Of a stretch of 64,000 bases of DNA, positions 56,407 through 64,000 are shown piece after piece. The position numbers were made by a program, and so were the translations under genes. Origin of the DNA: Enterococcus plantarum. GTDB lineage: Bacteria > Bacillota > Bacilli > Lactobacillales > Enterococcaceae. The stretch covers positions 1-64,000 of the forward strand of contig NZ_MIKA01000009.1 of assembly GCF_001730295.1 (NCBI RefSeq). Reading direction: 5' to 3'. The notes below the pieces were generated by a model that was not told where the DNA came from, searched no databases, and saw only the letters and a list, made by a program, of their open reading frames with translations. Each line of letters opens with the position of its first letter. The first letter of the stretch is position 1.

Positions 56407-56805
56407 ATGTTAAAATTGTATACAACAAATAGCTGTACATCATGTAGAAAAGCACGGAGATGGCTGATCGATCATGATATTCCATTTGAAGAAAAGAATT
56501 TTGGCACTACTCCTATTACATTAGATGAACTAAAAAATATATTAATCCTTACGGAAGAAGGAACAGAAGATATCATTTCGATTCGTTCTAAAGTCTTCCA
56601 AAAGTTAGATACAGATATTAATGAGCTCCCTTTGCACGTATTATTAGAACTTATCCAAAATAATCCTGGACTACTTCGTCGTCCAATTATGATTGATGAA
56701 AAAAGATTACAGATTGGTTTCAACGAAGATGAAATTCGTTGTTTCTTACCAAGATCAGTCCGTAAAAGAGAATTATCCCAAACATTACTTTTAAGCGGTT
56801 TATAA
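56407..56805 (+). CDS. spx: Spx-family transcriptional regulator
   Basis: From ATG at 56407 the product is 132 residues, the usual Spx length. It has the redox CTSC motif (Cys10-Cys13 region, TTNSCTSCRKARRWL), an ArsC-like fold and the LLRRPIMID motif. Spx binds the RNA polymerase alpha C-terminal domain and switches transcription under thiol stress. Firmicutes often carry more than one Spx; whether this is the main copy is unclear. The ATG at 56374 is rejected (no RBS). Confidence 0.9.
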   Translation: MLKLYTTNSCTSCRKARRWLIDHDIPFEEKNFGTTPITLDELKNILILTEEGTEDIISIRSKVFQKLDTDINELPLHVLLELIQNNPGLLRRPIMIDEKRLQIGFNEDEIRCFLPRSVRKRELSQTLLLSGL

Positions 56806-56829
56806 TTGCTACTACCTCGAATCCAAAAA

Positions 56830-56938
56830 ATAAAAAACTCATTCATTTCTAAGTTTGAACAAATAGGACAAGCACAATCTGCGAACCAGATTGCACTTAT
56901 TTCCTACTCACTTCACTTAGAGATAGAATGAGTTTTTT
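56830..56938. terminator. Long hairpin between spx-like gene and queA
   Basis: AAAAAACTCATTC and GAATGAGTTTTTT enclose inner repeats (CAATCTGCGAACCAGATTG). Bidirectional, between convergent genes. Confidence 0.75.
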
Positions 56939-56957
56939 GTTAGACGTTTATTTTGTA

Positions 56958-57989
56958 TCACTTCACAAACATTGCGTCTCCAAAACTAAAGAACCGATAA
57001 CGTTCATCAATTGCATGCTGATACGCCGCAAGTGTTAATTCTTTACCAGCGAATGCACTGACTAACATTACTAAGGTTGACTTAGGCAAATGAAAATTCG
57101 TTGAGAAAGCTTGTACGACTTTAAATTCATATCCTGGCGTAATAAAAATATCTGTCCAGCCACTATCTGCTTTGATTTGTCCATCAAACTTGGTTCCGAT
57201 TGTTTCTAACGTACGAATCGATGTTGTTCCTACTGCAACAATTTTCCCTCCGTTTTTACGAACGTTATTCAGTTGAGCGGCGGCTTCTTCTGTTAAACGA
57301 TAAAATTCACTATGCATTTCATGTTCTGAAATATTATCCACACTAACGGGACGGAAAGTTCCTAATCCGACGTGTAAGGTCAAATAAACAAGCTTCACGC
57401 CCTTTGACTGAATTTTAGCAAGTAGTTCCTGCGTAAAGTGCAAACCTGCTGTAGGGGCTGCTGCAGACCCATTTTCTTTGGCATAGACGGTTTGATACCG
57501 ATCAGGATCTTCTAAACGCTCTTTGATGTACGGCGGCAAAGGCATTTCTCCAAGAGATTCTAAAATTTCTAAAAAGATTCCTTCATACTTAAACGTCACA
57601 ATCCGACCACCATGTTCTAATTCTTCCACAACAGTTGCCGTCAGACGACCATCGCCAAAGCTGATTTTGGTGCCAACTTTTGCGCGTTTGGCTGGTTTTA
57701 TCAGTGTTTCCCATGTGTCTCCATCTGTATTGGTCAAAAGAAGTACTTCTAAATGCCCACCTGTTTCAGGTTTTTCACCATATAAGCGAGCCGGCAGCAC
57801 TCTTGTATCATTCATGACCAGTGCGTCACCAGGAGTTAATTCATCAATGATCTCGTGAAAATGTTTATCTTCTATTTCCTTGGTTTCTCGATTTAAAACT
57901 AAAAGTCTTGAACTTGTTCGATCTTTTAAAGGCGTTTGGGCAATCAGTTCTTCTGGTAAATCAAAATCAAAATCTTCTGTACTAAGCAT
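56958..57989 (-). CDS. queA: S-adenosylmethionine:tRNA ribosyltransferase-isomerase
   Basis: From ATG at 57989 the product is 343 residues: [30 protein letters not shown]-type ([12 protein letters not shown]), [13 protein letters not shown] and GLHFTQELL. It adds the epoxycyclopentane precursor of queuosine to preQ1-tRNA. The preceding GTG is less well placed relative to AGAAAGAG. Stands alone; partners tgt and queH lie elsewhere in the window. Confidence 0.95.
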   Translation of the reverse strand: MLSTEDFDFDLPEELIAQTPLKDRTSSRLLVLNRETKEIEDKHFHEIIDELTPGDALVMNDTRVLPARLYGEKPETGGHLEVLLLTNTDGDTWETLIKPAKRAKVGTKISFGDGRLTATVVEELEHGGRIVTFKYEGIFLEILESLGEMPLPPYIKERLEDPDRYQTVYAKENGSAAAPTAGLHFTQELLAKIQSKGVKLVYLTLHVGLGTFRPVSVDNISEHEMHSEFYRLTEEAAAQLNNVRKNGGKIVAVGTTSIRTLETIGTKFDGQIKADSGWTDIFITPGYEFKVVQAFSTNFHLPKSTLVMLVSAFAGKELTLAAYQHAIDERYRFFSFGDAMFVK

Positions 57990-58119
57990 ATTTGTCACTC
58001 TTTCTACTTGATTTGTCTTGGCTATTCTACCATTTTTTAGGTTATCTGGCTATGAAGTTCATTTCTTCTTTGGTGATAAGTTAATTGATAGGGTTCTTTT
58101 TACTATCAATGAAACTAAA

Positions 58120-58166
58120 TAAAAAGTCTAGAGCTAAAACTAAAAAATAGTTTCCCTCTAGACTCT
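58120..58166 (-). terminator. Terminator of the PadR operon
   Basis: AGTCTAGAGGGAAAC pairs with GTTTTAGCTCTAGACT followed by TTTTTATT on the minus strand. Confidence 0.8.
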
Positions 58167-58199
58167 ATATTTCTATAAGATTTGCAGCTACTGAAAATG

Positions 58200-59747
58200 T
58201 TATTCAATTTTTTCTAAAATTTTGACATCTCCGCTTTTTGATTTTACATCAATTAAATAGTTTGTGTTATCTTGCAGATCAGCAAAATCATTCCTCATCT
58301 CACCAGTATCTGTATTTGCTTTGATAGTTACGGGTTGACTGGGGCCTTGCAGCCATTTGATAAAACCCGACTGGCTAGATACAGTTGCATTTACTTTGCT
58401 TTCCTGGATAGCAATCGTGGTACCTGATCCATTTTCAAGTGCTAATGTACCTTGATTTTCTTCTGAAATGATTTTTCCAGTTTCATTGCTTATCATGAGC
58501 TCACCTTCTGTTCGCTTAACAATGACTTGGCCATTTGTGGCAGTAGCGTTCAGTTTCTTTGTTTCAGAATCTTCTAAAATCGTACGGCCAGATCGATTGT
58601 TTAGGACAACATTATCTGAGCGTAGGAATTTTAAAATAGACAGTCCTTTATTCCCTTCAATGCTCAGATCACCTAACATGCCCGTGATAATTGTTTTACC
58701 AGAATCACTTTTTACTTTCAAATTCATTGCAGATTCTTCTATGATCACATCACCATACGCACTACGTATAGTCCCCGTATCTGCAATAATATTTTTCACA
58801 TAGACATCACCTGTAATTAATTCTAAATCAAAATTCTTTGTTTGAATATCCAACAAACGCAAATCTCCACGGCTTAAGCCTAAATGAAAATCATCAAGAA
58901 TCGCCCCTTTTGGAATGAAAAAAATCACTTCAGATCGTCCAGTTTTAGTAAAGACATCAAACATATTTTCTTGATCCAAAGTCAAATTTATTTTATTTTC
59001 ATATGAACCACGTTCAATTTTTTGGATATCACTTTCTTTAAAACGCCCCTTGACCATCAAGCTTGGCTTTTCCGCACTAGATACTTCTACAGTCGTAAAC
59101 TCAACATCCGCATCTGAATCAAAACGAAAGGCAGCATGTTTTTCAGAAGATAAACGAATCTCCTTATAGTAAGGTCTACCTCTGTACAGCAATTGATTGG
59201 TTACAGAAAAAAACAGAAGCATCAATAAACTCAATCCCAGCAATCCACTCGATAAACCATTGATCAACCGACGTTTTTTTACAATCCAACTTTTAACTAC
59301 TTGCAAAATAATTGCCAACAATAGTAGACTCAAAATCGTTGGAATTCCGGCAAGATTTTGTTCTTCATTCAGCTCTTTAAATAGATATATCAAGAAAAAA
59401 GAAAGAGTTGCTAATAGGATGAGTAGTATAAATGGTTTGAAAAAATTCAATACTGTTTTTACACATTTGTGTATTCTTTTTTTCTGTGTTTGAATGAATA
59501 CCTCTTGAATTGCTTCTCTTGGTACAACAGAAGTTTTAGCATTGATTGCCGCAGATAAACTGAGATCCGCATAAAAATCTGCGGCAATCTCTTCCGGTGG
59601 CGCAAGTCTAGATACTACCTCAGCCTCTGTCTGTCCCTCTTCTAAACAAATAGCTAATTATTCCAATAAATCTTCTTTTAACTCATTGAACTGTTCTATA
59701 TCTTCTTCAGCAAAAGCAGCCTTTAGTTGGTTTAAATAGTCTTCCAT
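58200..59747 (-). pseudogene. HAAS-DUF4097 membrane protein, interrupted by in-frame TAA
   Basis: From ATG at 59745-59747 the frame reads MEDYLNQLKAAFAEEDIEQ...DLLE, then TAA at 59658-59660, then continues open as LAICLEEGQTEAEVVSRLA and KKRIHKCVKTVLNFF into a 416-residue downstream part. The start is a HAAS (DUF1700-like) domain. The rest has four TM helices and a DUF4097 beta-helix (DVKILEKIE end). The stop therefore splits one gene. Remaining expression could come from TTG at 59450. PadR-HAAS-DUF4097 operons respond to envelope stress in Firmicutes. Confidence 0.78.
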
Positions 59748-59755
59748 CGTCTGTA

Positions 59756-60073
59756 CTATTCTGCCTCCCTTAGTTTACTTACTTGTTCAACGAAATCATC
59801 CCAATCACTTTCTAAAAGTTTCAAGTATTCTTTTCCTTTGTCAGTCATTTTATAGTATTTTCTGGATGGACCATCGGGTGATTCTTTTGTATAGATATCA
59901 CAATAGGATTCCTTGACTAATCGACGTAAAACGGGATAAAGCGCGCCTTCAGTAATAGGTATAAACTGATTCACTCGTTGTGTTAATTCATATCCATATC
60001 TATCTTCTTTTTGAATAAGATGAAGCACACACATTTCTAAAGCACCTTTTTTAAACTGGCTAGAAGCCCTCAT
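59756..60073 (-). CDS. PadR-family transcriptional regulator
   Basis: The 105-residue winged-helix protein has MCVLHLIQKEDRYGYELTQRVNQFIPITEGALYPVLRRL and SRKYYKMTDKGKEYL, matching PadR. It normally represses its own operon with the next gene, here the interrupted HAAS-DUF4097 gene 8 bp downstream. Confidence 0.92.
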   Translation of the reverse strand: MRASSQFKKGALEMCVLHLIQKEDRYGYELTQRVNQFIPITEGALYPVLRRLVKESYCDIYTKESPDGPSRKYYKMTDKGKEYLKLLESDWDDFVEQVSKLREAE

Positions 60074-60302
60074 CGCTCAATCCCCTTATCACAGTTTTGA
60101 TTGACAAAATTACCCGCTATCTCTTATAAGTATCCACTGAAATAAACCGATTACAACACCAGTTAGTAAGATGCCAATCTTTACGATTCTTCTAGAAAAA
60201 AACGTTCTCCTTAATAAGTAAAGTCTAGCTTCTCAAAACGTTGAAAATCAGTCCTGCTACAAAATGATTTATGCTTTAGAACAAAAAAGGTTTGGCCTTC
60301 TA
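60074..60302 (-). other. Leader region of padR with a lanA-promoter-like sequence
   Basis: On the minus strand ACTTTACTTATTAAGGAGAACGTTTT (60199-60224 region) closely matches ACTTTACTTATTCGTGAGAACGTTTT at the lanA promoter. A frame encoding about 25 hydrophobic residues (KIGILLTGVVIGLFQWILI) follows AAGGAG but lacks an ATG, GTG or TTG start. Confidence 0.4.
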
Positions 60303-60821
60303 TCAGTGGTTATAGCGGTTGTAATTCTTTTTCTCTTGAATGATACCTTGACGTTCTTCCGGTGTCAAATTAGGATCGCTTAACTGCTCGCCCCACTCTC
60401 TGTTTCTCCGTCCTATTTCTTGTCCATTAGCTGACGCACCAGAAACGGCCTCGGTTCCTTCTGTATTTTCTGGCGATAGAGGTGATGTCTCCTCTACTGC
60501 TTGTTGACTTGCCGCTGATTCTTTTTCTGTCTCTTTCAGAGCTTTCTGATTAGCAGCTTGTTCCTCTTCTACTTTTTTCGCTTCCTCTTGTTGCTTTTTT
60601 TGGGCTCGTTTTGTTTCTTTTGCCTCTAACTTTTTCTTAATTGAATTTTCAACATGAGTAATCTTTTTTGATACGACTTCAGCAAGATGTTCTCTTTTTA
60701 AAGCAAAACGTTCCTTAACTGCCTCATCTTTTGAAAATGTAGCATTCGCGGTATTGATTGTCTGAGACATTCCCATACCAACGATAAAAAGAGCCAAACA
60801 AAATACTATAAATTTTTTCAT
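60303..60821 (-). CDS. Exported Lys/Glu-rich coiled-coil protein
   Basis: The 172-residue protein has a signal peptide (FIVFCLALFIVGMGMS, cleavage near ANA) and a long charged helix (KKKLEAKETKRAQKKQQEEA, about 60-110). A Ser/Thr/Glu-rich stretch follows, with a short folded-looking tail (RNREWGEQLSDPNLTPEERQG). No domain recognised. It lies 36 bp after the DUF5105-like lipoprotein gene and is probably co-transcribed. Confidence 0.7.
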   Translation of the reverse strand: MKKFIVFCLALFIVGMGMSQTINTANATFSKDEAVKERFALKREHLAEVVSKKITHVENSIKKKLEAKETKRAQKKQQEEAKKVEEEQAANQKALKETEKESAASQQAVEETSPLSPENTEGTEAVSGASANGQEIGRRNREWGEQLSDPNLTPEERQGIIQEKKNYNRYNH

Positions 60822-60857
60822 TCTAATTTCCCCTTAATCACTATATTTTTTATCAAA

Positions 60858-61547
60858 TTATCCTTGAAAAGCATCCAATAGTTCTCCGTATCGTTTCTCT
60901 TCATCTACAATGATCCAATATTTTTTTTCTTTCTTATCCGGCTCCAATTCTAAATAAATCGTCTTCGTTTCTTTGGATGCTTTCAATTCTTTAAACGCTT
61001 CTTTTAGTGCCTCAAATTGAAGTTGATTATGGTCTTTCTCTGTTAGTTCGTTTAATTCATTTAAAATGCCTTTTAATTGCTTTTCATCAGAAATTTTGTC
61101 TATGTCTTCTATATGTTTGACCGTGTCATACCCTTTATCTCTTAACCACTTTACTAATTCTTCATCTGTCTTCTTATCCAGAGTCTGATTAAACGCTCTC
61201 TGATCTAAACCTGTCACTTTTACTTGTGCTTTATACTTATTTGAGGAACTGTCTTTCATTTTTACAGAAAAGCTGGTTTCTTCATCCAATCGTTCTTGAT
61301 AAATTTCTACCAAGTCCTTTGCTTGTTCTTTTGAAACATCGAATAATTCAGAGAAATCCTGAATCAGATCGTTCTGACTAGGCGCATCTAATTGATAGAA
61401 GTACTTTTCTGCCTCTTCATTATCTGTATCATAAATGACATTATTGATAAAAGTTGTGGCAACATCTTTTGGATCTGCATTCTTTGCGCATCCAGTCAAA
61501 ATAACAACTATTAAAGCGAAGATTATAACTATTCTCTTAATTTTCAT
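60858..61547 (-). CDS. DUF5105-type lipoprotein
   Basis: The 229-residue protein has a lipoprotein signal with lipobox LTGC and a helical domain (DVATTFINNVIYDTDNEEA...). It resembles Firmicute lipoproteins of the DUF5105 type. It should be anchored to the outer side of the membrane. Function unknown. The start is an ATG preceded by AAAAGGAG. Upstream palindromes at 61639-61689 may control it. Confidence 0.72.
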   Translation of the reverse strand: MKIKRIVIIFALIVVILTGCAKNADPKDVATTFINNVIYDTDNEEAEKYFYQLDAPSQNDLIQDFSELFDVSKEQAKDLVEIYQERLDEETSFSVKMKDSSSNKYKAQVKVTGLDQRAFNQTLDKKTDEELVKWLRDKGYDTVKHIEDIDKISDEKQLKGILNELNELTEKDHNQLQFEALKEAFKELKASKETKTIYLELEPDKKEKKYWIIVDEEKRYGELLDAFQG

Positions 61548-61638
61548 GTGCTTAATAAACTCCTTTTATGCTATTAATTACTGTCTTTTTTTGTATCTTT
61601 TCTATTTTTGAGTAAATCAGATCTACCTTATGATAATA

Positions 61639-61689
61639 GTAACGCTTACGTGAAAAGTTCTGCATCTTAAAGGTAACCGTAACGTTACC
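61639..61689. promoter_or_regulatory. GTAAC palindromes between the lipoprotein gene and opuCA
   Basis: GTAACGCTTAC (61639-61649) and GGTAACCGTAACGTTACC (61672-61689) share the GTAAC/GTTAC half-site. 61690-61976 shows no further structure or ORF. Confidence 0.45.
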
Positions 61690-61976
61690 CACTAACATAA
61701 TCATACGCAATCGAACCATTTTTACAGGTTAACTACTATTAAATGACCCTACACACCAACTATCTTAAACTATTTCTTTAAATTTCATGCTCCTTCCCTA
61801 CTCTATTATTCATAAAACAGTAGATGCTCATCATCAATATACTAAGGTTCCTTACTATTGTCAATAGAATAATAGTTCCCTAATCACGCTCACTATTCTT
61901 TACTCCCAAATTCGTTGGTAAAATCGAATAATTTTCTCACAAATTTTAATTTAAAATGACAAAAAAAACATCTGAT

Positions 61977-62005
61977 TTGTCCAAATCGTTATTTTGTAGC
62001 ATACT
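61977..62005 (+). promoter_or_regulatory. Promoter of opuC
   Basis: TTGTCC (61977-61982), 17 bp, CATACT (62000-62005), with a leader of about 75 nt. Confidence 0.5.
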
Positions 62006-62084
62006 AGTAGTAGAAACGTTTGTTAGGAAACACTGCAATCATTTAAAGAATGAGACACAGAAAAAAGAATTTGGGGTGAGAAAG

Positions 62085-63278
62085 TTGATCGAATTTCAAC
62101 ATGTTTCAAAAATTTACAAAGGCGGTAAAATCGCTGTAGATGACGTCAATCTGTCTTTTAATAAAGGGGAGTTTATCTGCTTTATCGGAACTAGCGGAAG
62201 TGGTAAAACAACCTCTATGCGGATGATCAATCGAATGACTGATCCCTCAAAAGGAAAAATCATGATCAATGGTGAAGATATTCAAACAATCAATCCAGTA
62301 GAATTACGCAGAAAAATTGGCTATGTCATTCAAAATATCGGCTTGATGCCACACATGACGATTAGAGAAAATATCGTTCTTGTACCGAAGTTATTAAAAG
62401 TTGACCTAGAAGAACGAAATAAAATCGCAGAAAAAATGATTGATTTAGTTGAACTCCCTAGAGAAATGCTAGATCGTTATCCCAATGAGCTATCCGGAGG
62501 TCAGCAACAACGAATCGGTGTTGTCCGCGCTCTTGCAGCGAATCAGGATATTATCTTGATGGATGAACCTTTTGGAGCTTTAGATCCAATCACAAGAGAC
62601 TCTTTACAAGATTTAGTTAAAGATTTACAAGAACGTTTAGGAAAAACCATTGTGTTTGTTACCCACGATATGGATGAAGCATTAAAATTATCGAATCGAA
62701 TTGCCATCATGAGCGAAGGGAAAGTCATTCAATTTGATACACCAGACAATATCTTACGTCATCCAGTCAATGAATTTGTCGAAGAGTTGATTGGTGAAGA
62801 TCGCTTGATCCAGGCTAAACCAGATATCACCACAGTTGGTGAAGTCATGCTAAATAACGCTATCACGATCACCCCGGAAAAATCATTGTCAGAAGCAATC
62901 AAACTAATGAGAGAAAAACGTGTTGATACACTCTTAGTGGTAGATGGCGCAGGCGTCTTAAAAGGCTTTGTTGACGTTGAAACGATTGACCGCCGTAGAA
63001 ATACCGCGACAAGTGTCAGCGATATCATGAATCCTAAAGTATTCTTTGTAAAAAAATCCTCATTATTACGCGATACCCTGCAACGAATTTTAAAACGTGG
63101 ACTAAAATATGTTCCCGTTGTTGATGACCGACAAAAAGTCGTTGGAATTCTAACTAGAGCTTCTTTAGTAGACATTGTGTATGATGTTATCTGGGGTGAA
63201 GAAGAAACAGAAGAAACCACTCCATTTACAAGTGAAACAGAATCAATTGATGTCAAACAACCTCAAGCGGAGGTGTAG
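62085..63278 (+). CDS. opuCA: Osmoprotectant ABC transporter ATP-binding protein with tandem CBS
   Basis: From TTG at 62085 (GGGGTG upstream) the product is 397 residues: [19 protein letters not shown], Walker [10 protein letters not shown], signature LSGGQQQR, Walker [14 protein letters not shown]. Two CBS domains follow ([34 protein letters not shown]). This is the OpuCA architecture for glycine betaine, carnitine and choline uptake; OpuCA CBS domains bind c-di-AMP in other Firmicutes. The ATG-started 43-residue extension is rejected because it overlaps the promoter. Confidence 0.93.
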   Translation: MIEFQHVSKIYKGGKIAVDDVNLSFNKGEFICFIGTSGSGKTTSMRMINRMTDPSKGKIMINGEDIQTINPVELRRKIGYVIQNIGLMPHMTIRENIVLVPKLLKVDLEERNKIAEKMIDLVELPREMLDRYPNELSGGQQQRIGVVRALAANQDIILMDEPFGALDPITRDSLQDLVKDLQERLGKTIVFVTHDMDEALKLSNRIAIMSEGKVIQFDTPDNILRHPVNEFVEELIGEDRLIQAKPDITTVGEVMLNNAITITPEKSLSEAIKLMREKRVDTLLVVDGAGVLKGFVDVETIDRRRNTATSVSDIMNPKVFFVKKSSLLRDTLQRILKRGLKYVPVVDDRQKVVGILTRASLVDIVYDVIWGEEETEETTPFTSETESIDVKQPQAEV

Positions 63279-63282
63279 CAAA

Positions 63283-63918
63283 ATGAATCAGTTTCTTTTA
63301 GAAAGAGGAAATGAATTTGTCACTAAAATCGGTGAACATATTTTTATTTCTGGTGTTGCACTTATCTTAGGAATTTTGTTTGCTGTCCCAATTGGAATCT
63401 TGTTGACGAGAACAAAAAGAACGGCTGCCATTGTCATTGGTTTAACAAGTGCCTTACAGACCGTTCCTTCATTGGCACTACTTGCATTGATGATTCCGAT
63501 CTTTGGTGTTGGTAAAATTCCAGCAATCATTGCGTTGCTTATCTACTCTCTATTACCTATTTTAAGAAATACGTATATTGGGATCAAAGAAGTAAGTTCT
63601 GATTATAAAGATGCTGCCAAAGGAATGGGCATGACAAATGTGCAATCGATTTTCATGGTTGAGTTACCTATCGCTATGCCAACGATCATGGCCGGAATTC
63701 GCCTAGCTGCAGTGTATGTCATTGCATGGGCAACGCTCGCTTCTTACATTGGTGCTGGTGGTCTCGGAGACTTCATTTTCAGCGGATTAAATAATTATCA
63801 ACCTGATTTGATTTTTGCGGGAACCATTCCTGTTACTATTTTGGCTTTAGCTGCAGACTTATTATTGGGTCTGTTAGAGAAGAAATTAACTCCTAAAGCA
63901 TTAAGGGAGGCAGAATGA
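63283..63918 (+). CDS. opuCB: Osmoprotectant ABC transporter permease
   Basis: From ATG at 63283 (GGAGGTG upstream) the product is 211 residues with about six TM helices and the permease loop [27 protein letters not shown]. This matches OpuCB/ProW-type permeases. It is 4 bp after opuCA. The longer frame starting at 63175 lies inside opuCA and is rejected. Confidence 0.92.
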   Translation: MNQFLLERGNEFVTKIGEHIFISGVALILGILFAVPIGILLTRTKRTAAIVIGLTSALQTVPSLALLALMIPIFGVGKIPAIIALLIYSLLPILRNTYIGIKEVSSDYKDAAKGMGMTNVQSIFMVELPIAMPTIMAGIRLAAVYVIAWATLASYIGAGGLGDFIFSGLNNYQPDLIFAGTIPVTILALAADLLLGLLEKKLTPKALREAE

Positions 63919-64000
63919 TGAAACGTAAATTAAAATTATTACTCATAGCATTTTTTAGCGCATTGCTTTTATCTGGTTGTTCTTTACCTGGGCTTGCTTC
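63915..64000 (+). CDS. opuCC: Osmoprotectant-binding lipoprotein, N-terminal fragment
   Basis: An ATG overlapping the opuCB stop (ATGATG) begins (M)[21 protein letters not shown], a lipoprotein signal with lipobox LLSGC, followed by SLPGLAS and the window edge. It is in the position of OpuCC, the betaine/carnitine/choline-binding lipoprotein. Only about 28 residues are visible. Confidence 0.8.
   Translation, partial: MMKRKLKLLLIAFFSALLLSGCSLPGLA

Noticed and set aside
60100-60220. Hydrophobic 25-residue frame upstream of padR
   Set aside because: No usable start codon after AAGGAG; could be a remnant of a small membrane peptide, but evidence is insufficient.

Overview
The window is chromosomal DNA of a low-GC Gram-positive bacterium. 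It is most likely an Enterococcus near the E. faecalis branch. Supporting evidence is the complete mevalonate operon, a Rex-type operator in front of adhE, a streptococcal/enterococcal MET-box in front of metE, a Qnr-like pentapeptide protein, and an oligopeptide transporter followed by a nuclease-dead TnpB. The genus call is an inference from gene content.

Layout. 1-300: right end of an ISL3-type insertion sequence. 300-6250: psiE, a CPBP protease, a secreted ChW-repeat protein, the infC-rpmI-rplT operon with a long leader, and two Cof-type HAD phosphatases. 6300-14300: oppA and oppBCDF (minus strand), followed by a TnpB homologue whose RuvC site is destroyed, with a candidate guide RNA directly after it. 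14550-16290: a FUSC-type membrane protein and the pentapeptide protein. 16500-22160: a TctA-type permease pair leading into mvk-mvaD-mvaK2-fni. 22380-28390: adhE, comN-like gene, yajC, tgt and an iron-dependent alcohol dehydrogenase. 28600-32020: a glutamine-type ABC transporter and an aminotransferase. 32090-39905: an operon of a SipW-type signal peptidase, three TasA/CalY-like exported proteins, a protein with a sortase-like tail, a large exported protein, and a membrane-tethered degenerate serine recombinase. 40450-44560: metF, metE and queH. 44790-51500: a CNNM/CorC-type protein, kup preceded by a yybP-ykoY (Mn2+) riboswitch, and a cation P-type ATPase. 51680-52110: a catabolite-repressed-looking transcript without a convincing ORF. 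52200-56000: an XRE regulator, a small membrane protein, and a two-gene lanthipeptide locus (LanM plus a 57-residue precursor not among the longer ORFs). 56330-64000: spx-like gene, queA, a PadR/HAAS-DUF4097 operon broken by a stop codon, two exported proteins, and opuCA-CB-CC (partial).

Two systems stand out. (1) The opp-TldR module: a TnpB-like protein lacking RuvC-I Asp, RuvC-III Asp and an intact zinc finger follows oppF. Its scaffold-like 3' region ends in AGTTCAC followed by a putative guide whose first 7 nt recur immediately 3' of a TTTAA motif in the oppA 5' UTR, which fits RNA-guided repression of the transporter. (2) The lanM-lanA pair: the precursor ends TVGG-WSRLVCWP, predicting a very small, single-ring, Trp-rich lanthipeptide with no dedicated transporter or immunity gene nearby, so a signalling role is as plausible as an antibacterial one.

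All calls come from reading the sequence and family knowledge; no database search was run.
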